DNA from: an uncultured Acetobacter sp.
GTDB taxonomy: Bacteria; Pseudomonadota; Alphaproteobacteria; Acetobacterales; Acetobacteraceae
Assembly (NCBI GenBank): GCA_937900755.1
Contig: CALCDN010000172.1
Span: forward strand, 1-17,143
Direction of reading: 5' to 3'
Length of the DNA: 17,143 nucleotides
Below are positions 1 to 7,419 of the stretch, in pieces. Every line of letters starts with the position of its first letter. The stretch's first letter is position 1. The notes below the pieces were generated by a model, which ran no database searches, was not told where the DNA came from, and saw only the letters and a program-made list of their open reading frames with translations. The translations under genes were made by a program, and so were the position numbers.

Positions 1-290
1 CCCAGGGTCGGCCCGGGCTGGAAGCTCCTGACGCCATATTTGTTGGCGGTGGGGCCAGCAGGGCGGGGGTTATGGAACAGGCATGGGCGGCCCTGCGTCC
101 GGGTGGACGCATGGTGGTCAATGGGGTTGTGGTGGAAACCGAAACCCGTCTTGTGCAGGCCATGCAGGAATGGGGGGGGCGGTTGCCCCGCCGTTCCATC
201 GCCCGGTTGGATGGGGTGGGGGGCTTTCATGCCTTTCGCCCCGCCATGACCGTTACCCAATGGGTGGCCTGCAAGCCATATGCCACATGA
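1..290 (+). CDS. cobL: Precorrin-6Y C5,15-methyltransferase (decarboxylating), C-terminal part
   Basis: This is the 3' end of a gene that begins before the window; reading frame 3 is open from base 3 to the TGA at 288-290. About 95 residues are visible. They match the C-terminal CbiT-like methyltransferase domain of CobL: a DAIFVGGG strand-loop, then AWAALRPGGRMVVNGV, a VVETETRL segment and the closing VGGFHAFRPAMTVTQWVA, which is very typical of CobL. The full enzyme methylates precorrin-6Y at C-5 and C-15 and decarboxylates the acetate side chain at C-12 on the way to hydrogenobyrinic acid, in the cytosol. The N-terminal CbiE-like domain must lie upstream. The stop codon overlaps the cobE start in an ATGA junction, so the two are translationally coupled. 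Identity is firm; only the missing part is unseen. Confidence 0.9.
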   Translation, partial: QGRPGLEAPDAIFVGGGASRAGVMEQAWAALRPGGRMVVNGVVVETETRLVQAMQEWGGRLPRRSIARLDGVGGFHAFRPAMTVTQWVACKPYAT

Positions 291-664
291 TTGTGGTGGG
301 CATGGGGTGGCAAAAGGCCGCATTGGCCGAGCACGCGCTGGAACTGGTCGCGCGTAGCCTGCGCACGGCGGGGGGCGTGAGCCCCGACTATATCGCGGTC
401 CCGGACTTTAAGGTCGGGGACAGCCTGCCCCATCTGGTCGCGCGTGCATGGGGGGCGGGTGTGCTGTGGGTAACGCACGCGCAACTGCGGCAGATGCAGG
501 CAGCCTGCCCTACAGGGTCGGCCACGGTCATGGGGCATGTGGGGGTTGCATCCGTGGCCGAGGCATGCGCCCTTGCCGGCGCGGGGGCTGGCGCATATTT
601 GTGTCTGCCCCGCCAGGTATTCTGTGGTGTCACCTGCGCGGTGGCGGAAGGAGAGAGGAAGTGA
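287..664 (+). CDS. cobE: Cobalamin biosynthesis protein CobE (CbiG C-terminal domain family)
   Basis: A protein of 125 residues starting at ATG 287, which overlaps the cobL stop by four bases. The frame is open further upstream, but that part is only the shadow of cobL. It begins MIVVGMGW, the glycine-rich opening strand of the CobE/CbiG-C fold. It ends with HVGVASVAEACALAGAG, which matches the conserved GVxSVAEAxAL helix of the family, followed by a CGVTCAVAEG strand. Length fits stand-alone CobE. In the aerobic pathway CobE is needed for cobalamin synthesis but its exact step is unsettled. CbiG, the anaerobic relative, opens the ring lactone and releases acetaldehyde, so a role around precorrin-5/6 is plausible. 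The stop overlaps the GTG start of cobM. Confidence 0.88.
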   Translation: MIVVGMGWQKAALAEHALELVARSLRTAGGVSPDYIAVPDFKVGDSLPHLVARAWGAGVLWVTHAQLRQMQAACPTGSATVMGHVGVASVAEACALAGAGAGAYLCLPRQVFCGVTCAVAEGERK

Positions 665-1413
665 CGGTTCATTTTATTGGTGCAGGCCCTGGTGCTGCGG
701 ATCTGTTGACCATCAGGGGGCGTGACCTTCTGGCCTCCTGCCCGGTCTGCCTTTACGCAGGCTCCATTGTTCCGCCGGACATGCTTCAGTATTGCCCTGA
801 AGATGCGCGTCTGGTGGATACGGCCCCCATGTCCCTGGACGAGATTGAGGCCGAATATGTGCGCGCGCATAACGCCGGGCAGGACGTGGCGCGCCTGCAC
901 TCGGGGGACCTCGCCATTTACAGTGCGGTGGCCGAGCAGGTGCGCAGGCTGGAGCGCAACGCCATTCCATGGACCATGACACCGGGCGTGCCCGCGTTTG
1001 CCGCGGCCGCATCCGTTCTGGGGCGGGAATTGACCGTACCGGGTGTCGCCCAGAGTGTTGTGCTGACGCGTGTGAACGGCCGCGCCTCCGCCATGCCCGA
1101 GCGCGAAAAGCTGAAATCTTTTGCCGCCACGGGGGCAACCCTGGCTATTCATCTTGCCGTGCATGCCCTGGGCCGCATTGTGGCGGAGCTGACGCCGTTT
1201 TATGGCGCGCAGTGCCCTGTAGCCATTGTGGCGCGTGCGTCATGGCCAGACCAGCTGGTCTTGCATGGCACGTTGGAAAGCATTGAAAAAGAACTGGAAC
1301 ACAATCCCATCGAGCGCACCGCGCTGGTGCTGGTAGGGCCAGCCCTTGCCGGTCTGGCCGGGCGGGAAAGCGCTCTGTATGACCCGGATTACCGCCGCCG
1401 CTTTCGGAGTTGA
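661..1413 (+). CDS. cobM: Precorrin-4 C11-methyltransferase
   Basis: A 250-residue tetrapyrrole methylase of normal family length. The start is GTG 661, overlapping the cobE stop (GTGA). A longer upstream reading exists but runs through cobE. Visible family motifs are the N-terminal VHFIGAGPGAADLLTIRG (S-adenosylmethionine/porphyrin loop), LYAGSIVPPDML, the RLHSGDLAIYSAV motif, TPGVPAFAAAASVLGRELTVP, and the late CPVAIVARASWPDQ. CobM transfers a methyl group to C-11 of precorrin-4 to give precorrin-5. A minor oddity is TRVNGRAS where many homologues have TRTSGRAS. It closes the visible cobL-cobE-cobM operon and converges on cbiD with only nine bases between the stop codons. No hairpin lies in that gap, so the two transcripts probably overlap at their 3' ends. 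Confidence 0.95.
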   Translation: MTVHFIGAGPGAADLLTIRGRDLLASCPVCLYAGSIVPPDMLQYCPEDARLVDTAPMSLDEIEAEYVRAHNAGQDVARLHSGDLAIYSAVAEQVRRLERNAIPWTMTPGVPAFAAAASVLGRELTVPGVAQSVVLTRVNGRASAMPEREKLKSFAATGATLAIHLAVHALGRIVAELTPFYGAQCPVAIVARASWPDQLVLHGTLESIEKELEHNPIERTALVLVGPALAGLAGRESALYDPDYRRRFRS

Positions 1414-1422
1414 ACGGGGGGC

Positions 1423-2514
1423 TTAAAGGGGCAAAGGCCCCGTAGCCCTGCCCACAAGCTCTGCCGCACGGTCAAACACCAGCACGTCCAGTGCCACGGG
1501 GGCCGGGCTGAGGGTCTGGTGAGCAACATCCCATGCCTTGTGCGCGATCAGGTTCCCCAGGGGGAAGGTGTGGGCGCGGGCAAGCAAAAAGGCTTCCGCA
1601 ACCGTGGGGCTGGCTTCGATCAGGCCCGGCAGGCCGTCTGGTGCACCATGTTGGGCGGCCAGTCGGGCAAGGGCTGGCATATCCGCCTGGCTGCGGCTGG
1701 AATGGAGGTCCAGGCACCCCTGGCCCAGCTTGGTCATTTTGGCAATGCCGCCAGCAAGGCTCAGGCGGGGGACCGGGTGGTGGCGCAGGTATTTGAGCAG
1801 GCCACCTGCAAAATCCCCCATTTCAATCAGGGCCATGTCGGGCAGGGCATACAGGGCCTGCCCCGCTTTTTCGGACACATTGCCTGTGGCCCCGAGGATA
1901 TGGGGCAATTTTTCGGCCCGGGCCACATCAACGCCACGGTGTATGCTCTCTATCCATGCCGAGCACGAAAACGGCATGACAATGCCCGTAGTGCCCAGAA
2001 TGGACAGCCCCCCCACAATGCCCAACCGGGCATTGAGCGTGCGTTGCGCCAGTTCCTGCCCGTTATCAATGCTGATTGTGACCTCCGCATCCGGGGGAAC
2101 GCCGTTATTGGCCTGGGTCAGGGCCGTGCGGATCATGGCGCGTGGGGTGGGGTTGATGGCAGGCTCACCCGGTGGCAGCGGCAGGCCGGGGCGCGTAATG
2201 GTGCCAACGCCAGCCCCGGCCCGGAACACAATGCCCGCCCCCGCGGCCAGGGCGCGTACCGTGCAGCGGATCATGGCGCCATGGGTAATGTCGGGGTCGT
2301 CTCCGGCGTCCTTTATCACGGCGGCGCATGGAGCGTCGGGCGTGCCGGTAAACTGGCACAGGCTGAACGCGACCTCCCGACCAGAAGGTAGGGTAATCCA
2401 TACGCTGGCCGGGGGCTCGTGCCCTTGCAGCACCATCCATGCGGCCTTGGCCGCGGCGGTTGCGCAACTGCCCGTGGTCCAGCCACGGCGGAGGGGGGGA
2501 GGCGTTAGCGTCAT
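1423..2514 (-). CDS. cbiD: Cobalt-precorrin-5B C1-methyltransferase
   Basis: A 363-residue CbiD using the ATG at 2514. It methylates C-1 of (cobalt-)precorrin-5B with S-adenosylmethionine, giving the 6A intermediate. The family signature RRGWTTGSCATAAAKAA begins near residue 9. It is followed by AGDDPDITHG (about 70-79), FRAGAGVGTITRPGL (about 97-111), INPTPRAM, the central GIVGGLSILGTTGIVMP (about 165-181) and, later, ATGNVSEKAG and GGIAKMTKLGQG. An in-frame ATG at 2532 is an alternative start adding six residues. Neither start has a strong ribosome site, and 2514 fits the usual short lead before the signature better. The open frame extends to 2841 but that part overlaps the araC gene. It lies 80 bases downstream of the AraC-type gene on the same strand, so co-transcription is possible. 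CbiD stands in for CobF in several aerobic cobalamin clusters, for example Pseudomonas aeruginosa. Confidence 0.93.
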   Translation of the reverse strand: MTLTPPPLRRGWTTGSCATAAAKAAWMVLQGHEPPASVWITLPSGREVAFSLCQFTGTPDAPCAAVIKDAGDDPDITHGAMIRCTVRALAAGAGIVFRAGAGVGTITRPGLPLPPGEPAINPTPRAMIRTALTQANNGVPPDAEVTISIDNGQELAQRTLNARLGIVGGLSILGTTGIVMPFSCSAWIESIHRGVDVARAEKLPHILGATGNVSEKAGQALYALPDMALIEMGDFAGGLLKYLRHHPVPRLSLAGGIAKMTKLGQGCLDLHSSRSQADMPALARLAAQHGAPDGLPGLIEASPTVAEAFLLARAHTFPLGNLIAHKAWDVAHQTLSPAPVALDVLVFDRAAELVGRATGPLPL

Positions 2515-2594
2515 GCCCTGTTCGTGTCTCATATTATGCACAACCGATGCAAATATGAAAAAGCGGGAAGGCGGAATATGGAGGGCGCGGGAGT

Positions 2595-3668
2595 TTAGGA
2601 CTGGCCGAGAAAAGCGGTCTTGTGGAGGTGCTGCTCGCGCCAGGCCCGGGGGGAGTGGCCACTCCATTTGCGAAAAGCGCGGCTGAAAGCACTTGTCTCG
2701 GTATAGCCCAGGGCCATGGCGATTTCTCCCATGTCCGGGCCGGGCTGGCCGAGTTGGCGGCAGGCCTCGGCGTAGCGCACTTCTTCGAGCAGTGTGCCAA
2801 AGGAAAGGTCGAACTGAGCCAGCCTGCGTTGCAGCGTCCATGCGGGCATGTTCATGCGCTGGGCGATGTCGGAGAGGGTGCAGCAGCGCTCGGCCAGCCC
2901 CGAGCGGATATGGCTTGTTATCTGCTCCTTGAGTGAGGGTGCGGATGCGACCGGCCTAGCGCCCAGGTGATTGCGGGAGAGGGAAATAAGTGATGCCCGC
3001 ATGATTTCGAGCATATTCGCATTGGCTTTGGGCATGGCGCGCGCCAGCCCCGCCTTGCGGAAGAGCAGGGCGTTGGTGGTCTGGCCAAAGCGGATGTCGG
3101 CCTGAAAAGCATCCCGGTGCTCATTGGCCTGTTCGGGCTGGTGGTGCTCGAACAAGACCGCTTCGGGCACCCAGTCCGCTCCCATGGCGTGGCGTAGAAC
3201 ATTGCAGAACATGCCCATGGTCAGTTCCGCATCATGCCTGCGTTGGGTAATGGCAGGGTCCTGGATGGCGTATTCGAGCCGGAGCAACCCGTTGTCCAGT
3301 TCGACCAGTTGCGTGTGGGTGTTGCACTGGTGGTAGCAAAAATGGCTGGCCAGATTGCGCACCGCATCCTCAACCGTTGCGGAGAGGAGCGCAATATACC
3401 CCACAAGCCCCAGCATTTCCGGCTGGAACTGCTGGCCAAACCACAGGCCCAGGTTACCGTCTCGCGTCTCACGCGCGGCTTCTTCGAACAGGCGGCAGTA
3501 AGCGGTCAGGTCCAGCCTGTCGGTTGGCAGGGCGAACTGGCCGGTGGACAGGCCGGAACGCCCGGCAATCCGCTCAACATCCCCCCCGCGGGAGGTAATA
3601 AACTGCTCAACACCGGTTGCTGCTGCGGCCAGCACGCCAGATGTCGGGCTTTGCATCGGGTCAGACAT
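2595..3668 (-). CDS. AraC-family transcriptional regulator (likely ethanolamine operon activator)
   Basis: A 357-residue regulator. Residues from roughly 20 to 210 match the N-terminal domain found in OruR/ArgR-like AraC proteins (the arabinose-binding-like domain PF12625), with GLWFGQQFQPEMLGLVGYIALLS as a typical segment. The C-terminal 100 residues are an AraC DNA-binding domain with two helix-turn-helices: LSDIAQRMNMPAWTLQRRL, then MGEIAMALGYTETSAFSRAFRKWSGHSPRAWR, which matches the family signature closely. The start is ATG 3668; a second in-frame ATG lies at 3656, and neither has a clear Shine-Dalgarno. The gene is divergent from eutB across a 180-base gap, the usual position of a dedicated AraC activator. 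I therefore infer that it responds to ethanolamine or a related metabolite. It differs in domain type from enterobacterial EutR by impression only. Its proximity to cbiD could couple B12 synthesis to the same signal. Confidence 0.88.
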   Translation of the reverse strand: MSDPMQSPTSGVLAAAATGVEQFITSRGGDVERIAGRSGLSTGQFALPTDRLDLTAYCRLFEEAARETRDGNLGLWFGQQFQPEMLGLVGYIALLSATVEDAVRNLASHFCYHQCNTHTQLVELDNGLLRLEYAIQDPAITQRRHDAELTMGMFCNVLRHAMGADWVPEAVLFEHHQPEQANEHRDAFQADIRFGQTTNALLFRKAGLARAMPKANANMLEIMRASLISLSRNHLGARPVASAPSLKEQITSHIRSGLAERCCTLSDIAQRMNMPAWTLQRRLAQFDLSFGTLLEEVRYAEACRQLGQPGPDMGEIAMALGYTETSAFSRAFRKWSGHSPRAWREQHLHKTAFLGQS

Positions 3669-3706
3669 GGCAGGATACGTCTATGAAAGGGTGCATTTTG
3701 TTTTGA

Positions 3707-3735
3707 ATCATCAATAAATTGTTCCCTCCAGTCAA
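3707..3735 (-). promoter_or_regulatory. Candidate sigma-70 promoter of the AraC-type gene
   Basis: Read on the - strand, TTGACT (3735-3730) is followed after exactly 17 bases by GATGAT (3712-3707), matching five and four of six consensus positions. Transcription would start near 3700 and leave a leader of about 32 bases before ATG 3668. This is pattern matching only; the AT-rich sequence around the -10 offers other registers. Confidence 0.4.
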
Positions 3736-3848
3736 GTCCGAACCCATGGGATGCTGCTATTGTAACGATATCGAACTAAATTGCGAGGCGCTTTGTTCGT
3801 GGCCCTTGCAACAGACGTGCGCCGTGCAGGGGCGGGAGGCTTGGGCAG
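3736..3848 (+). promoter_or_regulatory. eut operon control region and eutB ribosome site
   Basis: This is the eut side of the divergent 3669-3848 gap. A weak -10-like TATTGT lies at 3758-3763, with no recognisable -35 at the right distance, as expected of an activator-dependent promoter. The pentamer CGAAC occurs at 3739-3743 and 3772-3776, 33 bases or about three helical turns apart. That could mark AraC half-sites, but a pentamer pair is weak evidence. GGGAGG at 3834-3839, nine bases before ATG 3849, is a good Shine-Dalgarno and fixes the eutB start. No cobalamin riboswitch B12 box was recognised here. Confidence 0.35.
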
Positions 3849-5237
3849 ATGGGATATCGTCACAGACTGGGGGGGGAGAGCTACCATTTCCAAGATATCA
3901 AAACCCTTCTTGCTGTCGCCTCTTCCGTGCGGTCGGGGGACCAGTTGGCCGGGTTGGCCGCCCAGTCCGATGCGCAGAGAATGGCTGCCCGCTACGCCCT
4001 GGCCGATGTGCCCTTGCGCAGTTTTGTTGAAACCGCCCTTGTCCCCTATGAGGAGGACGAGGTCACGCGCCTGATCGTGGATACCCACGACCACAAGGCC
4101 TTTGCACCCATAGCGCACATGACCGTTGGAGAGTTCCGTGACTGGTTGCTCTCGCATGATGCGGACACCCCGGCCCTTGCCCGGATTGCCCCCGGCGTCA
4201 CGCCAGAAATGGCGGCTGCCGTGAGCAAACTCATGCGCAACCAGGATTTGATGAGTGTTGCGCGCAAAATTCAGGTCGTGACCCGCTTTCGTAATACAAT
4301 CGGCCTGCCTGGTTGCCTGTCTTCGCGCCTGCAACCCAACCACCCGACCGATGACCTTAAGGGAATTGCGGCCTCCACGCTCGATGGTCTGCTGTATGGC
4401 ATGGGGGACGCCGTTATAGGCATCAACCCGGCCACGGACAGCGTTGCCAATGGCATGGCCCTGCTGGACATGCTCGACCATGCCCGCCAGCTTTACGATA
4501 TTCCAACCCAGACCTGTGTGCTGACGCATGTGACCAACACGCTGGAGATTATGAACCGTGGCGGCGCTGTGGACCTTGTCTTCCAGTCCGTTGCGGGCAC
4601 GCAAAAGGCGAACGAGGGCTTTGGCGTCAACCTAGCCATTCTGCGCGAGGCGCATGAGGCGGCTCTGGCACTCGGGCGCGGGACGGTCGGGCAGAATGTG
4701 ATGTATTTTGAAACGGGGCAGGGGGCGGCCCTGTCCGCTGGTGCGCATCACGGTATTGACCAGCAGACGGTAGAGGCCCGCGCCTACGCCGTGGCGCGGG
4801 CGTTCAACCCGTTGCTGGTCAATACCGTGGTCGGGTTTATTGGCCCCGAATACCTGTATGACGGCAAGCAGGTCATCCGCGCGGGGCTGGAGGACCATTT
4901 TTGCGCCAAGCTCATGGGTGTGCCCATGGGGTGTGACGCCTGCTACACAAACCACGCCGAGGTCGACCAGGACGACATGGACAACCTGATGACCCTGCTG
5001 GGGGTTGCGGGCATTACCTTCCTGATCGGGGTGCCGGGCGCGGATGACATCATGCTCAATTATCAGAGCCTGTCATTCCACGATATTCTGACAGTACGGC
5101 ACGCGCTGGGTGCGCGGCCCGCGCCAGAGTTCGCCGCATGGCTGGAGCGCATGGGCCTGTATGACCCGCTGGCCAACCAGATGCGTCCGCTGGAGCTGGG
5201 GCAAACGCAACTGGCAAGACTGGTGACCGCGGCATGA
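3849..5237 (+). CDS. eutB: Ethanolamine ammonia-lyase large (catalytic) subunit
   Basis: A 462-residue protein, slightly longer than the roughly 453 of E. coli EutB, with collinear N-termini. With EutC it forms the adenosylcobalamin-dependent lyase that converts ethanolamine to acetaldehyde and ammonia. The TIM-barrel motifs are intact: LRSGD-like VRSGDQLAGLAA, SSRLQPNHPTDD containing Arg160 (aligned with E. coli Arg160), GDAVIGINPATD, and YFETGQGAALSAG with Glu288 matching catalytic Glu287. VNTVVGFIGPEYLY, IRAGLEDHF, MGCDACYTNHAEVDQ and DDIMLNYQ follow. The start is ATG 3849, with GGGAGG nine bases upstream. The stop overlaps the eutC ATG (ATGA), giving coupled, near-equimolar synthesis. It is the first gene of eutB-eutC-eat and lies downstream of a divergent AraC regulator. 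No missing catalytic residue was noticed. Confidence 0.97.
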   Translation: MGYRHRLGGESYHFQDIKTLLAVASSVRSGDQLAGLAAQSDAQRMAARYALADVPLRSFVETALVPYEEDEVTRLIVDTHDHKAFAPIAHMTVGEFRDWLLSHDADTPALARIAPGVTPEMAAAVSKLMRNQDLMSVARKIQVVTRFRNTIGLPGCLSSRLQPNHPTDDLKGIAASTLDGLLYGMGDAVIGINPATDSVANGMALLDMLDHARQLYDIPTQTCVLTHVTNTLEIMNRGGAVDLVFQSVAGTQKANEGFGVNLAILREAHEAALALGRGTVGQNVMYFETGQGAALSAGAHHGIDQQTVEARAYAVARAFNPLLVNTVVGFIGPEYLYDGKQVIRAGLEDHFCAKLMGVPMGCDACYTNHAEVDQDDMDNLMTLLGVAGITFLIGVPGADDIMLNYQSLSFHDILTVRHALGARPAPEFAAWLERMGLYDPLANQMRPLELGQTQLARLVTAA

Positions 5238-6031
5238 TGGAACCAGCCAAACCCGGTATTCCCCCCCGCGCGGGCATGGACGACTGGCAGCCCCTGCGCG
5301 GCCTGACCCGTGCGCGCATTGGCCAGGGCCGAAGTGGTAACGCGCAACGCACGACCGATGTGCTGGCTTTTCAGGCAGCACACGCCCAGGCGCGCGATGC
5401 GGTGCATGCACCATTGAATGTGCAGGCCATGGAGCAGCAACTGCAAGGCGGCTCCTGCGTGCATGTGCAAAGCCGGGCTACGGACAGGGCCACATACCTG
5501 CGCCGCCCGGACCTGGGGCGCAGGCTTTGTGAACGCTCCCTCCACCAGTTGCACAAGGGCGAGTGGGACGTTGTGTTCGTGGCGGCGGATGGTTTGTCCT
5601 CCATTGCCACGCAAACGAATGCCATTCCCTTTTTCAAGGCCATGGGGCCGCTTTTGCCTGGCTGGCGCATTGCGCCTTTGGTCATTGCCACGCAAGGCCG
5701 CGTCGCCCTGGGAGATGAGATTGCTCAGGCCATGGGGGCCAGACTGGTCGTGATGATGATTGGCGAACGACCAGGCCTGAGTGTGGCGGACAGCCTGGGT
5801 ATCTACCTGACATACGCACCGTATGTCGGCTGCCCGGATTCCTCGCGGAACTGTCTGTCTAACATTCATGCGCACGGCATGACGATACCTGCGGGCGCAA
5901 GCAAGTTGGCATGGCTGATGCAGGAGGCAAACCGGCTTGGGCTTACGGGGGTCGGCCTTAAAGATGCTGCACCGGACAAGGTGTTAGGCAAAGACACACC
6001 ATCTTTACATGATAAGGACACAAACGCATGA
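5234..6031 (+). CDS. eutC: Ethanolamine ammonia-lyase small subunit
   Basis: A 265-residue EutC, the cobalamin-binding partner of EutB. Conserved pieces in order are LTRARIGQGRSGNAQRT (about 24-40), YLRRPDLGRRLCERSL, VVFVAADGLSS, GRVALGDEIAQAMGARLVVMMIGERPGLSVADSLGIYLTYAP (in the second half) and SRNCLSNIHAHG. ATG 5234 overlaps the eutB stop; a second ATG at 5237 would shorten it by one residue. About 25 residues precede the conserved TRARI-type segment. Enterobacterial EutC has roughly 45 more there, including the short signal that sends it into the Eut microcompartment. This version therefore seems built for the cytosol, in line with the lack of shell genes nearby. The tail (after about residue 245) is polar and poorly conserved. 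The stop overlaps the eat start (ATGA). Confidence 0.95.
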   Translation: MMEPAKPGIPPRAGMDDWQPLRGLTRARIGQGRSGNAQRTTDVLAFQAAHAQARDAVHAPLNVQAMEQQLQGGSCVHVQSRATDRATYLRRPDLGRRLCERSLHQLHKGEWDVVFVAADGLSSIATQTNAIPFFKAMGPLLPGWRIAPLVIATQGRVALGDEIAQAMGARLVVMMIGERPGLSVADSLGIYLTYAPYVGCPDSSRNCLSNIHAHGMTIPAGASKLAWLMQEANRLGLTGVGLKDAAPDKVLGKDTPSLHDKDTNA

Positions 6032-7371
6032 GTGAGAGCAGCGGGACTAAGCTCAGCCAGTCTCTCGGTGCCTTCCATTTGTGGGGGATCGCCGTTGGAC
6101 TTGTCATTTCTGGCGAGTACTTTGGCTGGAGCTATGGGTGGGGAACCGCCGGAACGCTTGGGTTTCTGGTGGCCACCGTTTTTGTGGCCCTGATGTACAC
6201 CGCTTTTATTTTCAGTTTTACGGAACTGACATGCTCCATCCCGCATGCGGGGGGGCCGTTTGCCTACAGTTTTCGGGCTTTGGGGCGCTGGGCAGGGCTG
6301 ATTGCAGGCCTGGCGACACTGATCGAGTTTATTTTTGCTCCCCCCGCCATTGCCCTGGCCATTGGGGCATACCTGAACGTGCAGTTCCCTGGCCTTTCCC
6401 CCAAGGTTGAGGCTTTGGGAGCGTATCTGGTGTTCATGACGCTCAATATTGTTGGCGTGCATATTGCCGCAACTTTTGAATTGTTCATTACCATTGCAGC
6501 CATTGTCGAACTTCTGGTTTTCATGGGTGTGGTGGCGCCAGCATTTTCGTGGGACCATTTTCTGGCTGATGGCTGGGGTGGGGCACCGCATTTTGGCTGG
6601 CAGGCGCTGGGGGGCATTTTTGCGGCAATGCCGTTTGCCATCTGGTTTTTTCTGGCCGTGGAAGGTGTCGCCATGGCGGCGGAAGAGGCGCGGGATGCAC
6701 GGCGCTCCATTCCCATCGCCTATATTGCCGGTATTCTTACCCTGGTCACCCTTGCTTTTGGGGTCATGATCTTTGCCGGTGGCGTTGGGGACTGGCATGC
6801 CCTGTCCAACCTGAATGATCCGTTGCCACAGGCCATGAAGCAGGTTGTGGGCGCGCATAGTGGCTGGTTGCACATGCTGGTCTGGCTTGGACTTTTTGGG
6901 CTGGTGGCCTCCTTGCATGGGATTATCATGGGGTATGCGCGCCAGATGTTCGCCCTGGCCCGCGCGGGGTTCCTGCCGGAGGTTCTGGGGCGGTTGCATC
7001 CGCGTTTTAAAACGCCATATGTGGCGACGCTGGCTGGTGGCGCCATTGGTATTGCCGCGATTTTCTCTGATGACCTGATAAGTATTCAGGGACAGTCTTT
7101 GACGGCGACCTTGGTAACCATGTCTGTTTTTGGTGCGTTGACCATGTATATGCTGAGCATGGTCAGCCTGTTTCGTCTGCGCCGGACGGAGCCTTTGCTG
7201 GAACGGAGCTATAAAGCTCCACTCTACCCTGTACTGCCAGGTTTTGCCCTTGTGGCGGCCATGATTGCTCTCGCTGTCGTAATTTATTACAACATCGAAA
7301 TATTTTTTATCTATTCATCAATCATGTTGGTTTGTACAGTATTTTTCATGAGTAAGTTCAAAAGAGAGTGA
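6028..7371 (+). CDS. eat: Ethanolamine permease (APC superfamily)
   Basis: A 447-residue inner-membrane transporter with about 12 hydrophobic segments, of the amino acid-polyamine-organocation superfamily. Features typical of the ethanolamine permease subfamily are WGIAVGLVISGEYFGWSYGW in helix 1, SFTELTCSIPHAGGPFAY, FIFAPPAIALAIGAYLNV, FAIWFFLAVEGVAMAAEEARDARRSIP, and HGIIMGYARQMFALARAGFLP with the following RFKTPYVA. It would import ethanolamine by proton symport or exchange and supply EutBC. The start ATG 6028 overlaps the eutC stop, so all three genes are coupled. The last helices and the basic tail (SKFKRE) are complete. Family membership is certain; the substrate is inferred from the motif pattern and the operon. 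Confidence 0.93.
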   Translation: MSESSGTKLSQSLGAFHLWGIAVGLVISGEYFGWSYGWGTAGTLGFLVATVFVALMYTAFIFSFTELTCSIPHAGGPFAYSFRALGRWAGLIAGLATLIEFIFAPPAIALAIGAYLNVQFPGLSPKVEALGAYLVFMTLNIVGVHIAATFELFITIAAIVELLVFMGVVAPAFSWDHFLADGWGGAPHFGWQALGGIFAAMPFAIWFFLAVEGVAMAAEEARDARRSIPIAYIAGILTLVTLAFGVMIFAGGVGDWHALSNLNDPLPQAMKQVVGAHSGWLHMLVWLGLFGLVASLHGIIMGYARQMFALARAGFLPEVLGRLHPRFKTPYVATLAGGAIGIAAIFSDDLISIQGQSLTATLVTMSVFGALTMYMLSMVSLFRLRRTEPLLERSYKAPLYPVLPGFALVAAMIALAVVIYYNIEIFFIYSSIMLVCTVFFMSKFKRE

Positions 7372-7419
7372 GTCGCAACCACAAGGCATGGTTTTCTTTC
7401 TTGGATTGGAATTGATGTG

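Noticed and set aside
388..1164. A 258-codon antisense frame across cobE and cobM
   Set aside because: Composition is Arg/His/Pro-heavy with no motif, and the + strand genes here are certain.
1538..2686. A 382-codon open frame antisense to cbiD
   Set aside because: It lies opposite a strongly conserved cbiD, has no recognisable domain and is the kind of long shadow frame that GC-rich codon use creates.
3669..3848. Search for a cobalamin riboswitch near the B12 and eut genes
   Set aside because: No B12-box-like sequence was recognised by eye in this or the other intergenic gaps; a covariance-model scan would settle it.
3732..4604. A 290-codon antisense frame over the start of eutB
   Set aside because: It overlaps conserved EutB coding sequence and the divergent promoter gap; no motif or ribosome site supports it.
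5866..6999. A 377-codon antisense frame over eat
   Set aside because: Gly/His/Asn/Gln-rich translation with no domain, which is the complement of a hydrophobic membrane protein gene.
7377..7398. AACCA/TGGTT hairpin followed by a T/C-rich run between eat and the porin gene, considered as a terminator
   Set aside because: The stem is only five base pairs with a seven-base loop and an interrupted T tract. It is too weak to call and at most slight attenuation.
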